64,000 nt of DNA, from positions 124,001 to 188,000 of the forward strand of contig NZ_VWPH01000008.1 in assembly GCF_008630535.1 (NCBI RefSeq), read 5' to 3'. Under the pieces are notes generated by a model. The model ran no database searches and was not told the DNA's origin. It saw nothing but the letters and a program-made list of their open reading frames with translations. This stretch comes from Saccharopolyspora hirsuta (GTDB lineage Bacteria > Actinomycetota > Actinomycetes > Mycobacteriales > Pseudonocardiaceae). Positions within the stretch are counted from its first letter, which is position 1. The number at the start of each line of letters is the position of its first letter. Below, piece after piece: positions 17,694 through 30,202 of the stretch. The position numbers and the translations under genes were made by a program.

Positions 17694-17787
17694 GAAGGGC
17701 GCCTCCCGGCGGGAGGCGCCCTTCGTCGTGCTCGCGGCCGAACGCGAAGGGCACCTCCCACCTGCGCGGTGGAGGTGCCCTTCGCGT
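17694..17787. terminator. Two consecutive GAAGGGC-type hairpins between nusB and bldD
   Basis: Hairpin one (17694-17724) pairs GAAGGGCGCCTCC with GGGAGGCGCCCTTC. Hairpin two (17742-17787) pairs ACGCGAAGGGCACCTCC with GGAGGTGCCCTTCGCGT. Neither has a U-tract. Between convergent genes they can serve both directions. The pyrF hairpin at 27257 has the same arm sequence. Confidence 0.75.
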
Positions 17788-17800
17788 TGTGCGGAAGTTC

Positions 17801-18289
17801 TCACTCCTCGCGGGCCGGGCGGGCCTCCGGGGGAAGCACGCCCCAGTCGATGAGCTGCTCGGTGAGCTCACCTGGCGTCATGTCGTAGATGATGGCCAGG
17901 GATCGCAGGTCCTCGGTGCGGATGGACAGCACCTTGCCGTTGTAGTCACCGCGCTGGCTCTGGATGGTTGCTGCGTAGCGGGCCAGCGGGCCCACCTTCT
18001 CGGCGGGCAGCTGCTGCAGCCGTTCCAGGTTGATCACGACTTTGGTGGCGGGCTCGGCGCCGGACGGCACCCGCCCCTCCGGAAGCAGTTCCGCGACCGG
18101 AACCCCGTAGAAGTCGGCCAGCTCGGCCAGCTTCTGCACGGTCACCGCACGGTCGCCGCGCTCATAGGACCCGACGACCACGGCCTTCCACCGCCCGCCA
18201 GACTTCTGCTCGACGCCGTGCAGCGACAGACCCTGCTGCTGGCGGATAGCGCGGAGCTTGCTGCCCAGCGCCTTGGCGTAGTCGCCCAT
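17801..18289 (-). CDS. bldD: Developmental transcriptional regulator BldD
   Basis: The 162-residue protein has an N-terminal XRE-type helix-turn-helix (about 5-72, LRAIRQQQGLSLHGVEQKSG) and a C-terminal c-di-GMP-binding domain. The bipartite c-di-GMP signature RGD-X8-RTED is intact. In Streptomyces and Saccharopolyspora, a c-di-GMP tetramer locks two BldD molecules onto operators and represses sporulation genes; in Saccharopolyspora erythraea BldD also activates erythromycin synthesis. It stands divergent from the pyr operon across 288 bp. Confidence 0.95.
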   Translation of the reverse strand: MGDYAKALGSKLRAIRQQQGLSLHGVEQKSGGRWKAVVVGSYERGDRAVTVQKLAELADFYGVPVAELLPEGRVPSGAEPATKVVINLERLQQLPAEKVGPLARYAATIQSQRGDYNGKVLSIRTEDLRSLAIIYDMTPGELTEQLIDWGVLPPEARPAREE

Positions 18290-18534
18290 GTGGCGTTTCT
18301 CCGTTCGTTCGCCCCGTCAGCCGATAGTGCCGACCGGGGAGCAAAGCTCAGATCGATACGGAGAGTAATGTTCGCTCGCCAGCGTCACCAGGTCAAGTTG
18401 GTCTTTGTCGGCAATGGGGCGAGTCCCACCACACCACCCGGACGATTGACCGCGCAACGCTGATAGCGTACGGGGCAGCCCGGCGGTCCGCCCGAGTTCG
18501 CGCAACGGCGACTGCGGGGCAGGTCACACACCAT

Positions 18535-18570
18535 CCTTTAAGGATCCGTCCAGTGAGGCGGAGAAGGAGG
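18535..18570 (+). promoter_or_regulatory. PyrR-binding leader overlapping the pyrR ribosome site
   Basis: The loop segment GTCCAGTGAGGC (18548-18559) closely resembles the conserved PyrR anti-terminator loop (UCCAGAGAGGCU in Bacillus). CCTT (18535-18538) can pair with AAGG (18564-18567), which belongs to the AAGGAGG ribosome site. PyrR-UMP would therefore hide the site and shut off translation, as proposed for mycobacteria. A -35-like TTGACC stands about 100 bp upstream, near 18446. Confidence 0.7.
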
Positions 18571-18577
18571 TCGCACC

Positions 18578-19168
18578 GTGGCGTCACGCCAACCGGCGGG
18601 CGCGGCGGACCCGGTCGGGCAGCGGGAGCTGCTCTCGACCGGTGACGTTGCGCGCACGATTGCCCGGATCGCTCACCAGATCATCGAGAAGACCGCCCTG
18701 GACACCGGCGGCAGCGACGTCGTGCTGCTGGGCATCCCGACCAGGGGGACCCCGCTGGCGCGGCGGCTGGCCGCGAAGATCAGCGAGTTCAGCGGGGTGA
18801 CGGTGCCCACCGGCACCCTGGACATCACGCTCTACCGGGACGACCTGCGCAAGCGCCCGAACCGCCCGCTGGAGCCCACCGACCTGCCCGTCGAGGGCAT
18901 CGACAACGCCCTGGTCGTCCTCGTCGACGACGTGCTGTTCTCCGGCCGCACCGTGCGCGCCGCCCTCGACGCCCTGCGCGACCAGGGCCGCCCCCGCGCC
19001 GTGCAGCTGGCCGTGCTGGTCGACCGCGGGCACCGCGAACTGCCGATCCGCGCCGACTACGTCGGCAAGAACATCCCCACCTCGCGCTCCGAGGACGTCG
19101 CCGTGCAGCTCGCGGAGTCCGACGGCGAGGACCGCGTGGTGCTGCGGCGCAACGAGGGGAATGAGTGA
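18578..19168 (+). CDS. pyrR: Bifunctional pyr operon regulator / uracil phosphoribosyltransferase
   Basis: The protein has 196 residues and a type I phosphoribosyltransferase fold, with the PRPP loop [19 protein letters not shown], the flexible-loop segment LYRDDLRK and the family block [21 protein letters not shown]. It senses UMP and binds the pyr leader RNA; UPRTase activity is a family property. GTG at 18578 lies seven bases after AAGGAGG. It is the first gene of a seven-gene pyrimidine operon whose members overlap by one or four bases. Confidence 0.95.
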   Translation: MASRQPAGAADPVGQRELLSTGDVARTIARIAHQIIEKTALDTGGSDVVLLGIPTRGTPLARRLAAKISEFSGVTVPTGTLDITLYRDDLRKRPNRPLEPTDLPVEGIDNALVVLVDDVLFSGRTVRAALDALRDQGRPRAVQLAVLVDRGHRELPIRADYVGKNIPTSRSEDVAVQLAESDGEDRVVLRRNEGNE

Positions 19169-20100
19169 TGCGCCACCTGCTGTCCACCGAGGGCCTGGAC
19201 GCGGCCACCGCGACCAGCGTTCTCGACACCGCCGACACGCTCAAGCAGACGCTGCTGGGGCGCGAGGTGAAGAAGCTGCCGACGTTGCGCGGGCGCACGG
19301 TGGTGACCCTGTTCTACGAGAACTCCACGCGCACCCGGGTGTCCTTCGAGGTCGCCGGGAAGTGGATGAGCGCCGACGTGATCAACGTCTCGGCCAGCAG
19401 CTCGTCGGTGAACAAGGGCGAGTCGCTGCGCGACACCGCGCTGACGCTGGCCGCGGCGGGCGCGGACTGCGTGATCATCCGGCACCCCGCCTCGGGGGCC
19501 GCGCACCGGCTGGCCGGGTGGCTGGACGAGGTCGGCACCCAGGTCGTCAACGCCGGTGACGGCATGCACGAGCACCCGACCCAGGCGCTGCTGGACGCCG
19601 CGACGCTGCGGGAGCGGCTGGGCGAGCTGTCCGGCCGCCGCATCGCGATCGTCGGCGACCTGCTGCACAGCCGGGTCGCGCGCTCCAACGTGCACCTGCT
19701 GCAGACCCTCGGCGCCGAGGTGGTGCTGGTCGCGCCGCCGACGCTGGTGCCGACCGGGGCCGACCAGTGGGGTGCGGAGGTGCGCCACGACCTGGACCCG
19801 GAGCTGCCGAAGCTGGACGCGGTGATGATGCTGCGCGTGCAGGCCGAGCGGATGCACGGCGGCTTCTTCCCGTCGGCCCGCGAGTACTCCATCGCCTACG
19901 GGCTCAACCAGGCGCGGCTGGCCAAGCTGCCGGAGCACGCGGTCGTGCTGCACCCCGGCCCGATGCTGCGCGGCATGGAGATCGCCCCGGCCGTGGCCGA
20001 TTCCCCGCGCGCCGCCATCACCCAGCAGGTCAGCAACGGCGTGCACGTGCGGATGGCGGTGCTCTACCACCTGCTGGCCGGAGAGGAGCTCTCAGCATGA
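19168..20100 (+). CDS. pyrB: Aspartate carbamoyltransferase catalytic subunit
   Basis: The 310-residue protein has the carbamoyl-phosphate-binding [15 protein letters not shown] motif and the HPTQALLD segment, and the aspartate-domain [14 protein letters not shown]. It forms N-carbamoyl-aspartate, the committed step of pyrimidine synthesis. There is no pyrI regulatory partner, as usual in actinobacteria, so control comes through PyrR. ATG at 19168 overlaps the pyrR stop by one base; GTG three bases earlier is an equal alternative. Confidence 0.97.
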   Translation: MRHLLSTEGLDAATATSVLDTADTLKQTLLGREVKKLPTLRGRTVVTLFYENSTRTRVSFEVAGKWMSADVINVSASSSSVNKGESLRDTALTLAAAGADCVIIRHPASGAAHRLAGWLDEVGTQVVNAGDGMHEHPTQALLDAATLRERLGELSGRRIAIVGDLLHSRVARSNVHLLQTLGAEVVLVAPPTLVPTGADQWGAEVRHDLDPELPKLDAVMMLRVQAERMHGGFFPSAREYSIAYGLNQARLAKLPEHAVVLHPGPMLRGMEIAPAVADSPRAAITQQVSNGVHVRMAVLYHLLAGEELSA

Positions 20101-21395
20101 GCCGCTTGTTGTTGAAGGACGTCCGTCCGTACGGCGAGGGCGATCCGGTGGACGTGCTGGTCGAGGGCGAGGTCGTCGCCCAGATCGGGGCGAACCTCGA
20201 CGTCGATGCCGACGAGATCGTGCACGCCGACGGCGCGGTGCTGCTGCCGGGCTTCGTGGACCTGCACACCCACCTGCGGGAGCCGGGCCGCGAGGACGCC
20301 GAGACCATCGAGACCGGCTCGGCCGCGGCGGCGCTGGGCGGCTACACCGCTGTTTTCGCGATGGCCAACACCGACCCGGTCGCCGACAACGCGGTGATCG
20401 TCGAGCACGTGTGGCGGCGCGGCCGCGAGATCGGGCTGGTCGACGTGCACCCGGTCGGCGCGGTGACCGTCGGGCTCAAGGGCGAGAAGCTCGCCGAGCT
20501 GGGCACCATGCGGCGCTCCGCCGCCGAGGTCCGGGTCTTCTCCGACGACGGCCACTGCGTGCACGACCCGCTGATCATGCGCCGCGCGCTGGAGTACACG
20601 AAGTCCTTCGGCGGTGTGGTCGCGCAGCACGCCGAGGAGCCGCGCCTGACCGTGGGCGCGCAGGCGCACGAGGGCGCGAACGCCGCGCGGCTGGGCCTGG
20701 CCGGGTGGCCCGCCCCGGCCGAGGAGGCGATCGTCGCGCGCGACTGCCTGCTCGCCGGGCACACCGGGGGCACGCTGCACATCTGCCACGTCTCCACCTC
20801 GGGCACCGCGGACATCCTGCGCTGGTGGAAGTCGCGGGAGACCGCGGGGCAGGTGTCGGCCGAGGTCACGCCGCACCACCTGCTGCTGACCGACGACCGG
20901 CTGGAGACCTACGACCCGGTCAACAAGGTCAACCCGCCGCTGCGCACCGACGCCGACGTGCTGGCGCTGCGCCGGGCGCTGGCCGACGGCACCGTGGACT
21001 GCGTGGCCACCGACCACGCGCCGCACGCCGCGCAGGACAAGGACTGCGAGTGGTCCGCCGCCAAGCCCGGCATGCTCGGCCTGCAGACCGCGCTCGGCAT
21101 CGTCGTGCAGACGATGGTGCGCTCCGGCCTGCTGGACTGGCGCGGCGTCGCGCGGGTGATGAGCGAACGCCCCGCCGAGATCGCCGGGCTGGCCGACCAG
21201 GGCCGACCGGTCGCGGTGGGCGAACCGGCGAACCTGGTGCTGGTCGACCCCGACGCCGAGTGGACGGTGCGCGGCGCGGAGCTGGCCAGCCTGGGGGAGA
21301 ACTCGCCGTTCGACGGCATGCAGCTGCCGGGCCGGGTGGTCGCGACGCTGCTGCGCGGACGGCTCACCGCACACGAGGGCAAGGTGAGGCGCTGA
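20097..21395 (+). CDS. pyrC: Dihydroorotase
   Basis: The protein has 432 residues and is of the class I type. Zinc-binding [10 protein letters not shown], the carboxylated lysine in [10 protein letters not shown], metal-binding His in HAEEPRL and HICHVST, and the catalytic Asp in [10 protein letters not shown] are all visible. It closes carbamoyl-aspartate to dihydroorotate. ATGA overlaps the pyrB stop by four bases, so the genes are translationally coupled. No pyrD is in this operon, so the dehydrogenase must be encoded elsewhere. Confidence 0.96.
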   Translation: MSRLLLKDVRPYGEGDPVDVLVEGEVVAQIGANLDVDADEIVHADGAVLLPGFVDLHTHLREPGREDAETIETGSAAAALGGYTAVFAMANTDPVADNAVIVEHVWRRGREIGLVDVHPVGAVTVGLKGEKLAELGTMRRSAAEVRVFSDDGHCVHDPLIMRRALEYTKSFGGVVAQHAEEPRLTVGAQAHEGANAARLGLAGWPAPAEEAIVARDCLLAGHTGGTLHICHVSTSGTADILRWWKSRETAGQVSAEVTPHHLLLTDDRLETYDPVNKVNPPLRTDADVLALRRALADGTVDCVATDHAPHAAQDKDCEWSAAKPGMLGLQTALGIVVQTMVRSGLLDWRGVARVMSERPAEIAGLADQGRPVAVGEPANLVLVDPDAEWTVRGAELASLGENSPFDGMQLPGRVVATLLRGRLTAHEGKVRR

Positions 21396-21967
21396 TGGAA
21401 CGCACCCTGTGGGTTCTCGGGCTGGCCGCGCTGGCCGCGCTGGTGTTCTTCGGGATGTGGCGGGGCTGGCGCAACCGGGCCCGCCGCCAGGCCGCTGAGC
21501 TGCCGGACTTCCCCGCACCCCCGGCGGAACCGGGTGCGGAGCTGCGGCCCGCCGCCACCGGCATGTACGTCGGCACCACGAAGGCCACCGACTGGCAGGA
21601 CCGCATCGCGGTCGGCGACATCGGCCACCGCGCCGACGGCAGCGCGCACCTGCACGCCGCGGGCCTGCTGCTGGAGCGGACCGGGGCCAGCGACCTGTGG
21701 ATCCCGGCGGAGTCGGTGGTCGACTGCCGCCTGGACCACAAGCTGGCCAACAAGGTGGTGCCCGGCGCCGGGCTCGTCGTGGTGACCTGGCGGCTCGGCG
21801 AGGTGCTGCTGGACACCGGCTTCCGCGGTGACGACAAGGACGCGCAGACCGAGTGGGTCGAGGCGATCCGCGCCCTGGCCCCCGCCGAGGAAGTCGTGGG
21901 CGCGGCGCACGCAGGACCGGAAGAAACGACCGGCGGCTCGGCTGAGTCGCGGCAGGAGGAGAAATGA
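21395..21967 (+). CDS. Membrane-anchored PH-like domain protein of the pyr operon
   Basis: The protein has 190 residues with one N-terminal membrane segment (about 5-22), then a Pro-rich linker and a PH-like beta fold (about 55-160; [42 protein letters not shown]). It corresponds by position to the Rv1382-type protein found between pyrC and carA in mycobacteria. Its function is unknown. Start and stop overlap both neighbours (one base with pyrC, four with carA), so its level follows pyrimidine synthesis. A link between the membrane and the carbamoyl-phosphate steps is only a guess. Confidence 0.85.
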   Translation: MERTLWVLGLAALAALVFFGMWRGWRNRARRQAAELPDFPAPPAEPGAELRPAATGMYVGTTKATDWQDRIAVGDIGHRADGSAHLHAAGLLLERTGASDLWIPAESVVDCRLDHKLANKVVPGAGLVVVTWRLGEVLLDTGFRGDDKDAQTEWVEAIRALAPAEEVVGAAHAGPEETTGGSAESRQEEK

Positions 21968-23084
21968 GCGAGCACGTCCCGGCCGCGCTGGTGCTGGAGG
22001 ACGGCCGGATCTTCCGCGGGGAGGCCTACGGCGAGGTGGGCCGCACCCTCGGGGAGGTCGTGTTCACCACCGGCATGACCGGCTACCAGGAGACCCTGAC
22101 CGACCCCTCCTACCACCGCCAGATCGTGGTGCAGACCGCGCCGCAGATCGGCAACACCGGGTGGAACGACGAGGACGACGAGTCCGCGCGGATCTGGGTC
22201 GCCGGGTACGCCGTGCGCGACCCCGCGCGGCGGCCCTCGAACTGGCGCTCCCGCCGCTCCCTGGACGAGGAGCTGGAGCGCCAGGGGATCGTCGGCATCG
22301 CCGGTATCGACACCCGCACCCTGACCCGGCACGTCCGCGAGCTGGGTGCGATGCGCGGCGGCATCTTCTCCGGCCCGGAGCTGGGCGGCGACGACGAGAT
22401 GGTCGCCGCGGTCAAGGCCAGCGCCGAGATGGTCGGCGCCTCGCTGGCCGGTGACGTCACCACCGCCGAGCCCTACGTGGTCCCGGCGGTCGGGGAGAAG
22501 CGGTTCACCGTGGCCGCGCTGGACCTGGGCATCAAGTCCAACACCCCGCGGATGATGGCCGAGCGCGGCATCGAGGTCCACGTGCTGCCGCTGGCGTCCA
22601 CCCTGGACGAGGTGCTGTCGATCAGCCCGGACGGGCTGTTCCTGTCCAACGGCCCGGGCGACCCGGCCACCACCGACGCGCAGGTCGAGCTGACCCGCCA
22701 GGCGCTGGACCGCAAGCTGCCGCTGTTCGGCATCTGCTTCGGCAACCAGATCCTCGGCCGCGCGCTGGGCCGCGGCACCTACAAGCTGCGCTACGGCCAC
22801 CGGGGCATCAACATCCCGGTGATCGACGCCGAGACCGGCAAGGTCGCGATCACCGCGCAGAACCACGGCTTCGCCGTGGAGGGCGAGCCGGGCGAGCAGT
22901 TCGACACCGACTTCGGCCGCGCGATGGTCAGCCACCACTGCGCGAACGACGGTGCGGTCGAGGGCCTGCGGCTGCTCGACGGCCCGGCGTTCAGCGTCCA
23001 GTACCACCCCGAAGCGGCGGCGGGTCCGCACGACGCCGCACCGCTGTTCGACAAGTTCGTTGATCTGATGACGGAGACTCGCTG

Positions 23085-23085
<1 letters not shown>
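21964..23085 (+). CDS. carA: Carbamoyl-phosphate synthase small (glutaminase) subunit
   Basis: The 373-residue protein has an N-terminal CPSase domain with [16 protein letters not shown] and a C-terminal class I glutamine amidotransferase, with the nucleophile in LFGICFGNQ and the His-Glu pair in QYHPEA. It delivers ammonia to CarB through the intersubunit tunnel. ATGA overlap with the preceding gene and one-base overlap with carB fit a tightly coupled operon. Confidence 0.97.
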
Positions 23086-26401
<3,316 letters not shown>

Positions 26402-26405
<4 letters not shown>

Positions 26406-27250
26406 CCGCCCCGCTGCGGGCGCCCTTCGGCCAGCGGCTGACCGACGTGGTGCGGGCGCGCGGCCCGCTGTGCGTGGGCATCGACCCGCACCCGTCGCTG
26501 CTGCTGGCCTGGGACCTCGACGAGTCGCCCGCCTCGCTGGAGCGGTTCGCGATGACCGCGGTGGAGGCGCTGGCCGGTGAGGTCGCGGTGCTCAAGCCGC
26601 AGTCGGCGTTCTTCGAGGTCTACGGCTCGGCCGGGATCGCGGTGCTGGAGAAGGTGATCCGCGAGGCGCAGCAGGCCGGTGCGCTGGTCCTGCTGGACGT
26701 CAAGCGCGGCGACATCGGCTCCACCATGACGGCCTACGCGATGGCCTACCTGGACGAGCACGCCCCGCTGGCGGCGGACGCGATCACCGTCTCGCCGTAC
26801 CTGGGCTACGGCTCGCTGGCCCCGGCGATCGGCATGGCCGAGCAGACCGGCCGCGGCGTGTTCGTGCTGGCCCGCACCTCGAACCCGGAGGGTGCGGGCC
26901 TGCAGCAGTCGATCCACGGCAGCGGCGACTCGGTCGCCCAGTACATCGTGGACTCGGCGGCGGAGACCAACCTCGACGCGACCCCGATGGGCCACGTCGG
27001 GGTGGTGGCGGGCGCCACGATCCGCCCGGGCGACCTGGACTTCTCCCGGCTCAACGGCCCGATCCTGGCCCCCGGCCTGGGAGCCCAGGGAGCGACGGTC
27101 CGAACCCTGCGGGAGGTCTTTGGCGAATCCCTCCCGAACGTCCTCCCGACCACCTCCCGAGACATCCTCCGCCACGGCCCGACCCCCGACGCCCTGCGCG
27201 CGGCGGCCCACCGGGTCCGAGACGAGGTATCGGAACTCCTCCACGGCTGA
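26402..27250 (+). CDS. pyrF: Orotidine 5'-phosphate decarboxylase
   Basis: The protein has 282 residues of the longer, type 2 OMP decarboxylase subfamily. The active-site block [12 protein letters not shown] has the Lys and Asp residues, and [12 protein letters not shown] is the second substrate-binding block. It makes UMP, the PyrR effector. GTG at 26402 overlaps the carB stop by four bases. It ends the operon; a hairpin follows at once. In mycobacteria mihF and gmk come next or nearly next; here a 14-kb accessory segment intervenes. Confidence 0.96.
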
Positions 27251-27256
27251 AGCGGA

Positions 27257-27301
27257 AGCGAAGGGCACCTTCCCGGCACATCCGGCAAAGGTGCCCTTCC
27301 T
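27257..27301 (+). terminator. Terminator hairpin after pyrF
   Basis: CGAAGGGCACCTT (27259-27271) pairs with AAGGTGCCCTT (27288-27298), followed by CCTTCGTTTT. It has the same arms as the second nusB/bldD hairpin. Confidence 0.75.
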
Positions 27302-27474
27302 TCGTTTTGCCCTGTAGAACCAGAATCCGGGGGTGCTGATCATGCCGTTGTTGAACGCGCTCAGGATTCACGGCGATGACGCCCGGCAGGTGCTGGAGCA
27401 GGGGGAGGAGTTGCTGGCGCTGGGGTTGCGGAGGCATTGTCCCGCGCCGTTGAGCCAGTGCTCGGGCGGAGCGG

Positions 27475-27533
27475 CGATTTCGTGCGAAACAGGCACTTCT
27501 CAGGCGTGGAAACCGGCGGTTTCGCGCGAAATC
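27475..27533. repeat. Paired TTTCGCGCGAAA palindromes, element A
   Basis: TTTCGTGCGAAA (27478-27489) and TTTCGCGCGAAA (27520-27531) are 42 bp apart, with AGGCGTGGA between them. Element B at 34235 has the same spacing and the same internal AGGCGTG. This lies in the 328-bp space between pyrF and the next gene, which otherwise holds only the terminator. A 77-codon open frame crossing it was judged non-coding. Confidence 0.65.
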
Positions 27534-27578
27534 AGCACTCGCCGGACGTGGAGTCGGCGCGCCTGATAGGAAATCCGC

Positions 27579-28106
27579 ATGCACCCCGCTGCGAATGGCG
27601 CTGTCGCGCAGAAGAAGCCGCCGCGCGTGCTGCGCTGGATCATCGTGCTCGTGCTGGTCTGGTTGGTCACCGCTGGCTACTTCCTGGTCTCCACCGAGGC
27701 CGCGATCTGGTCCCGCGTCTTCGGCAATGGGGAGGCCACCGCCGACCCGGTCGCACAGGTGGAGCTGGAGCAGGGGCAGCCGTTCGGGCTGGCGGCTCAG
27801 CGCGACGAGTACGTGAAGTGCCAGGTGCTCCCGGAGAGCGGTGAGGCGCGGCAGTTCGTCCCCGACCGCCCGGCCAACAGCCTCCGCAGCTCCCGCCTCC
27901 CCGCCCCGGAACCGGCGTGGTTCTCCGGTCCGGCGGAGGTCCGCTGCACCGGCCCGACGACGGTCCTCCTCCCGGACCGCTACGACAAGACCGGACTGAA
28001 CGTCCTGTACGTCCTGATGTCGGCGTCCAGCCTGATGATCGTCGTGGTCCTGGTGCAGATCGCCCGCCGAGTGCGGTTCAGCAACCGGCAGCACCAGCGC
28101 ACCTGA
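27579..28106 (+). CDS. Membrane protein of unknown function
   Basis: The protein has 175 residues with two membrane segments (about 21-41 and 141-163) and an extracytoplasmic loop of some 100 residues with two cysteines (KCQVLP, RCTGPT) that could pair. I do not recognise the family. The ATG at 27579 follows TAGGAAATCCGC without a clear ribosome site. It lies first in the accessory region, 94 bp before the YbaB-like gene. It may be a small membrane partner of the T7SS-type genes, but only position argues for this. Confidence 0.7.
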   Translation: MHPAANGAVAQKKPPRVLRWIIVLVLVWLVTAGYFLVSTEAAIWSRVFGNGEATADPVAQVELEQGQPFGLAAQRDEYVKCQVLPESGEARQFVPDRPANSLRSSRLPAPEPAWFSGPAEVRCTGPTTVLLPDRYDKTGLNVLYVLMSASSLMIVVVLVQIARRVRFSNRQHQRT

Positions 28107-28200
28107 TTCGCTAGCGCGAACAAGACCGGCGAAAGCTTCGAACGCGTGGTCGCCGGTCGGCTAGTCTCGATCGGAGCAGGTCCGAGTCGAGGGGTAATCG

Positions 28201-28707
28201 GTGAGCACGGCTTCAGAGCGAATCCAGGCGATGATGCGTCGCTTCGAAGAGCAGGCGCAGAAGGCGTCCGAGCTCCAGTCGGCGATGCAGGACATGCAGG
28301 GCACGGCGAGCAGCCAGGACCGCTCGGTCACGGTGACGGTGGCCGCCTCCGGAGCGGTGCTGGACCTGAAGCTGGCGCCGAACGCGGTCCGCCAGTCGGC
28401 CAACGACCTGCAGCAGCAGATCATGGCCACGATCCGCCAGGCGACGGCGAACGCGGCGGAGAAGATGAACAGCGCGGTGGCGCCGATCCTCGGCGACCAG
28501 TACGAGCAGTTCCAGCAGGCGTTCAACGCCCAAGCCCCCACGCTCAAACCGCAGCCCGACGACGAAGCGCCGACGGCCGGGCCCGCGGCAACGCCCACCG
28601 CTCAGCGGGAACCGTCCCCCGGCCCGGCAACGTCCAAGCGCCAGCCGCAGCGGAGCGAGGCGTACGACGATGACGACGACTTCTCCACGGGCTCGTTCCT
28701 GCGCTGA
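28201..28707 (+). CDS. YbaB/EbfC-like protein of a T7SS-associated cluster
   Basis: The protein has 168 residues. Residues 1-100 form the YbaB/EbfC alpha-beta fold (RIQAMMRRFEEQAQKASELQ, then VTVTVAASGAVLDLKLAPNA). The C-terminal 60 residues are Pro/Ala-rich with an acidic DDDDD end and are probably disordered. YbaB-like proteins (for example EspL) recur in ESX loci, where they may act as chaperones or nucleoid-associated regulators. GTG at 28201 follows GAGGGG; a -10-like TAGTCT lies at 28162. It heads a run with 12-bp or overlapping spacings to the EspC-like and WXG genes, probably one operon. Confidence 0.85.
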   Translation: MSTASERIQAMMRRFEEQAQKASELQSAMQDMQGTASSQDRSVTVTVAASGAVLDLKLAPNAVRQSANDLQQQIMATIRQATANAAEKMNSAVAPILGDQYEQFQQAFNAQAPTLKPQPDDEAPTAGPAATPTAQREPSPGPATSKRQPQRSEAYDDDDDFSTGSFLR

Positions 28708-28718
28708 GGGGGATGTAC

Positions 28719-29042
28719 ATGACGGATTTGAAGGTGACGCCGGAGACGTTGTCCGGCCACGGCCAGGGCTGCGAGAGCCTGGCCGACAAGTTCGCCCAGC
28801 TCGCCGACCTGCTCCACCAGGCGAAGGTGGACGACCAGTGCTTCGGCCCCATCGGTGAAGCGGTGGGCATCAGCAGCAAGTACTTCGAGAGCCTCGACCA
28901 GTGCCGGGAGCTGGCGACCAAGGCGCAGGAGTTCCTGAAGCACACCAAGCAGTCGCTCGACGACACGATCAAGGACTACGCCGAGACCGAGAAGCAGATC
29001 TCCGAGATGCTGAAGAAGGCAGGGGAGGATCTGGCGGGATGA
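28719..29042 (+). CDS. EspC-like ESX secretion-associated protein (DUF2580)
   Basis: The protein has 107 residues and is almost wholly helical: a DLKVTPETLSGHGQGCESLADKF-type N-terminus (shortened here) and a second helix ending DYAETEKQISEMLKKAGEDL. The YAETE segment fits the Y-x-x-x-D/E export signal of type VII secretion substrates. EspC pairs with a larger effector; here the next gene, overlapping by four bases, is a WXG-type 380-residue protein. ATG at 28719 is chosen over 28713 because GAGGGGG then has a proper six-base distance. Confidence 0.85.
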   Translation: MTDLKVTPETLSGHGQGCESLADKFAQLADLLHQAKVDDQCFGPIGEAVGISSKYFESLDQCRELATKAQEFLKHTKQSLDDTIKDYAETEKQISEMLKKAGEDLAG

Positions 29043-30181
29043 CGGGGCCGGGTGACTTCCAGTCGCTGAACCAGGGCGACGGCGATTCGAAGAACTGGTT
29101 CGAGCAGGCCGCCGGCCGAGGTTCCTCGTTGGTGGGGGCCGGGCAAGACCTCGCCGATGCTTCGTCCCCGCCGGAGTGGGGCGTGGCGGCGGTGTCGGCG
29201 CGCGCGGAACTGCTCACGTCGATGGCCAGCCCAGGGCAGGCGTTGATGAGCAACGGCCTGGGCTTTTTGGTGTCGATCGTGCTCAGCCCGCTGATCGAAC
29301 TCGCCGAGTACGCGGTCGGTGATCCGGAGCAGATGCGCGCCACCGGTGAGGGGTGGGAGAAGGTCGCGGTCTGGCTCGACCAGGTCTCCGAACAGGAGAA
29401 GAATCGCGCTCAGGCCACCGCCGAGACGTGGGTCGGCAAGGACGGCGACGCCTTCCGCAAGCAGATGACGGAATTCGGCGACGGGGTGAAGGCCCTGGCA
29501 CAGGACGTCCGCGACCTCAAGGGCACGCTGGACATGATCGCCGACATCTTCGACATGTTCGTCGAGTTCTTCATCCAGGTGGTCACGGAGCTGATCATCG
29601 GCCTGATCGTCCAGTGGCTGGCCGCGCTGGCGGCGTCGTGGATCACCGCCGGTGCCTCCGTCGGAGCGGCGAGCGCCGGTACCGCTGCCCAGGTCGGCGT
29701 GCAGGGCGGCCGCATCAGCGCCCGGATCGCTCAGGTGCAGGGCAAGCTCTTCCAGCTGTTCCAGAAGCTTGAGCAGCTGCTGGTGCGGCTGCGCGGTCCG
29801 CTGAAGAGCGTGCTGGACCGGGTCAACAACATTCCCGGCGGTCAGATGCTGACCAACCGCCTGGGGCGGCAGAACCCGGTGTTCGGCGTCGCGAAGCAGT
29901 TCGATGCCGACACTCTGGCGTCGACCACGTCGAACGTGTTCATGAAGGGAGCCACCGGCGAAAGCGCGCTGGCCGCTAACGTGAGCCAGCGGGTGATCGG
30001 CAGCGTCCTCGGTGGCCAGACCAGCGTCGGGCGAGCGGCCATGTCGGCGGGCATGGAGGTCGGCACCGATGCGGCGATCGAGCAAGGGGCCAACCACGTC
30101 TACGACACGGGCAAGGGTTGGTTCCAGGGCGATCTGTCCGAGGAAGATCGCAGAGCAGCTCAGGAGAAGGGCTTCTCGTGA
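29039..30181 (+). CDS. WXG100-like large protein with membrane segments, putative T7SS substrate
   Basis: The protein has 380 residues. Around 95-185 lies a helical hairpin with ETWVGKDGDAFRKQM at the turn, the W-x-G motif of WXG100 proteins. It is followed by long hydrophobic stretches (about 170-225: FVEFFIQVVTELIIGLIVQW, then an Ala/Gly-rich run) and a soluble C-terminal third without a known toxin motif. This layout resembles EspA/EspE-type or polymorphic-toxin carriers. It is coupled to the EspC-like gene by an ATGA overlap, so the two are likely co-secreted partners. No immunity gene of known type is adjacent. The C-terminal function is unknown. Confidence 0.75.
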   Translation: MTGPGDFQSLNQGDGDSKNWFEQAAGRGSSLVGAGQDLADASSPPEWGVAAVSARAELLTSMASPGQALMSNGLGFLVSIVLSPLIELAEYAVGDPEQMRATGEGWEKVAVWLDQVSEQEKNRAQATAETWVGKDGDAFRKQMTEFGDGVKALAQDVRDLKGTLDMIADIFDMFVEFFIQVVTELIIGLIVQWLAALAASWITAGASVGAASAGTAAQVGVQGGRISARIAQVQGKLFQLFQKLEQLLVRLRGPLKSVLDRVNNIPGGQMLTNRLGRQNPVFGVAKQFDADTLASTTSNVFMKGATGESALAANVSQRVIGSVLGGQTSVGRAAMSAGMEVGTDAAIEQGANHVYDTGKGWFQGDLSEEDRRAAQEKGFS

Positions 30182-30202
30182 CGATGAGTGCGGAGTGATG
30201 CG

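Noticed and set aside
27333..27566. A 77-codon open frame between pyrF and the next gene
   Set aside because: It crosses the TTTCGCGCGAAA pair, has no ribosome site or recognisable domain, and its second half has atypical codon use. A decayed gene fragment cannot be excluded.
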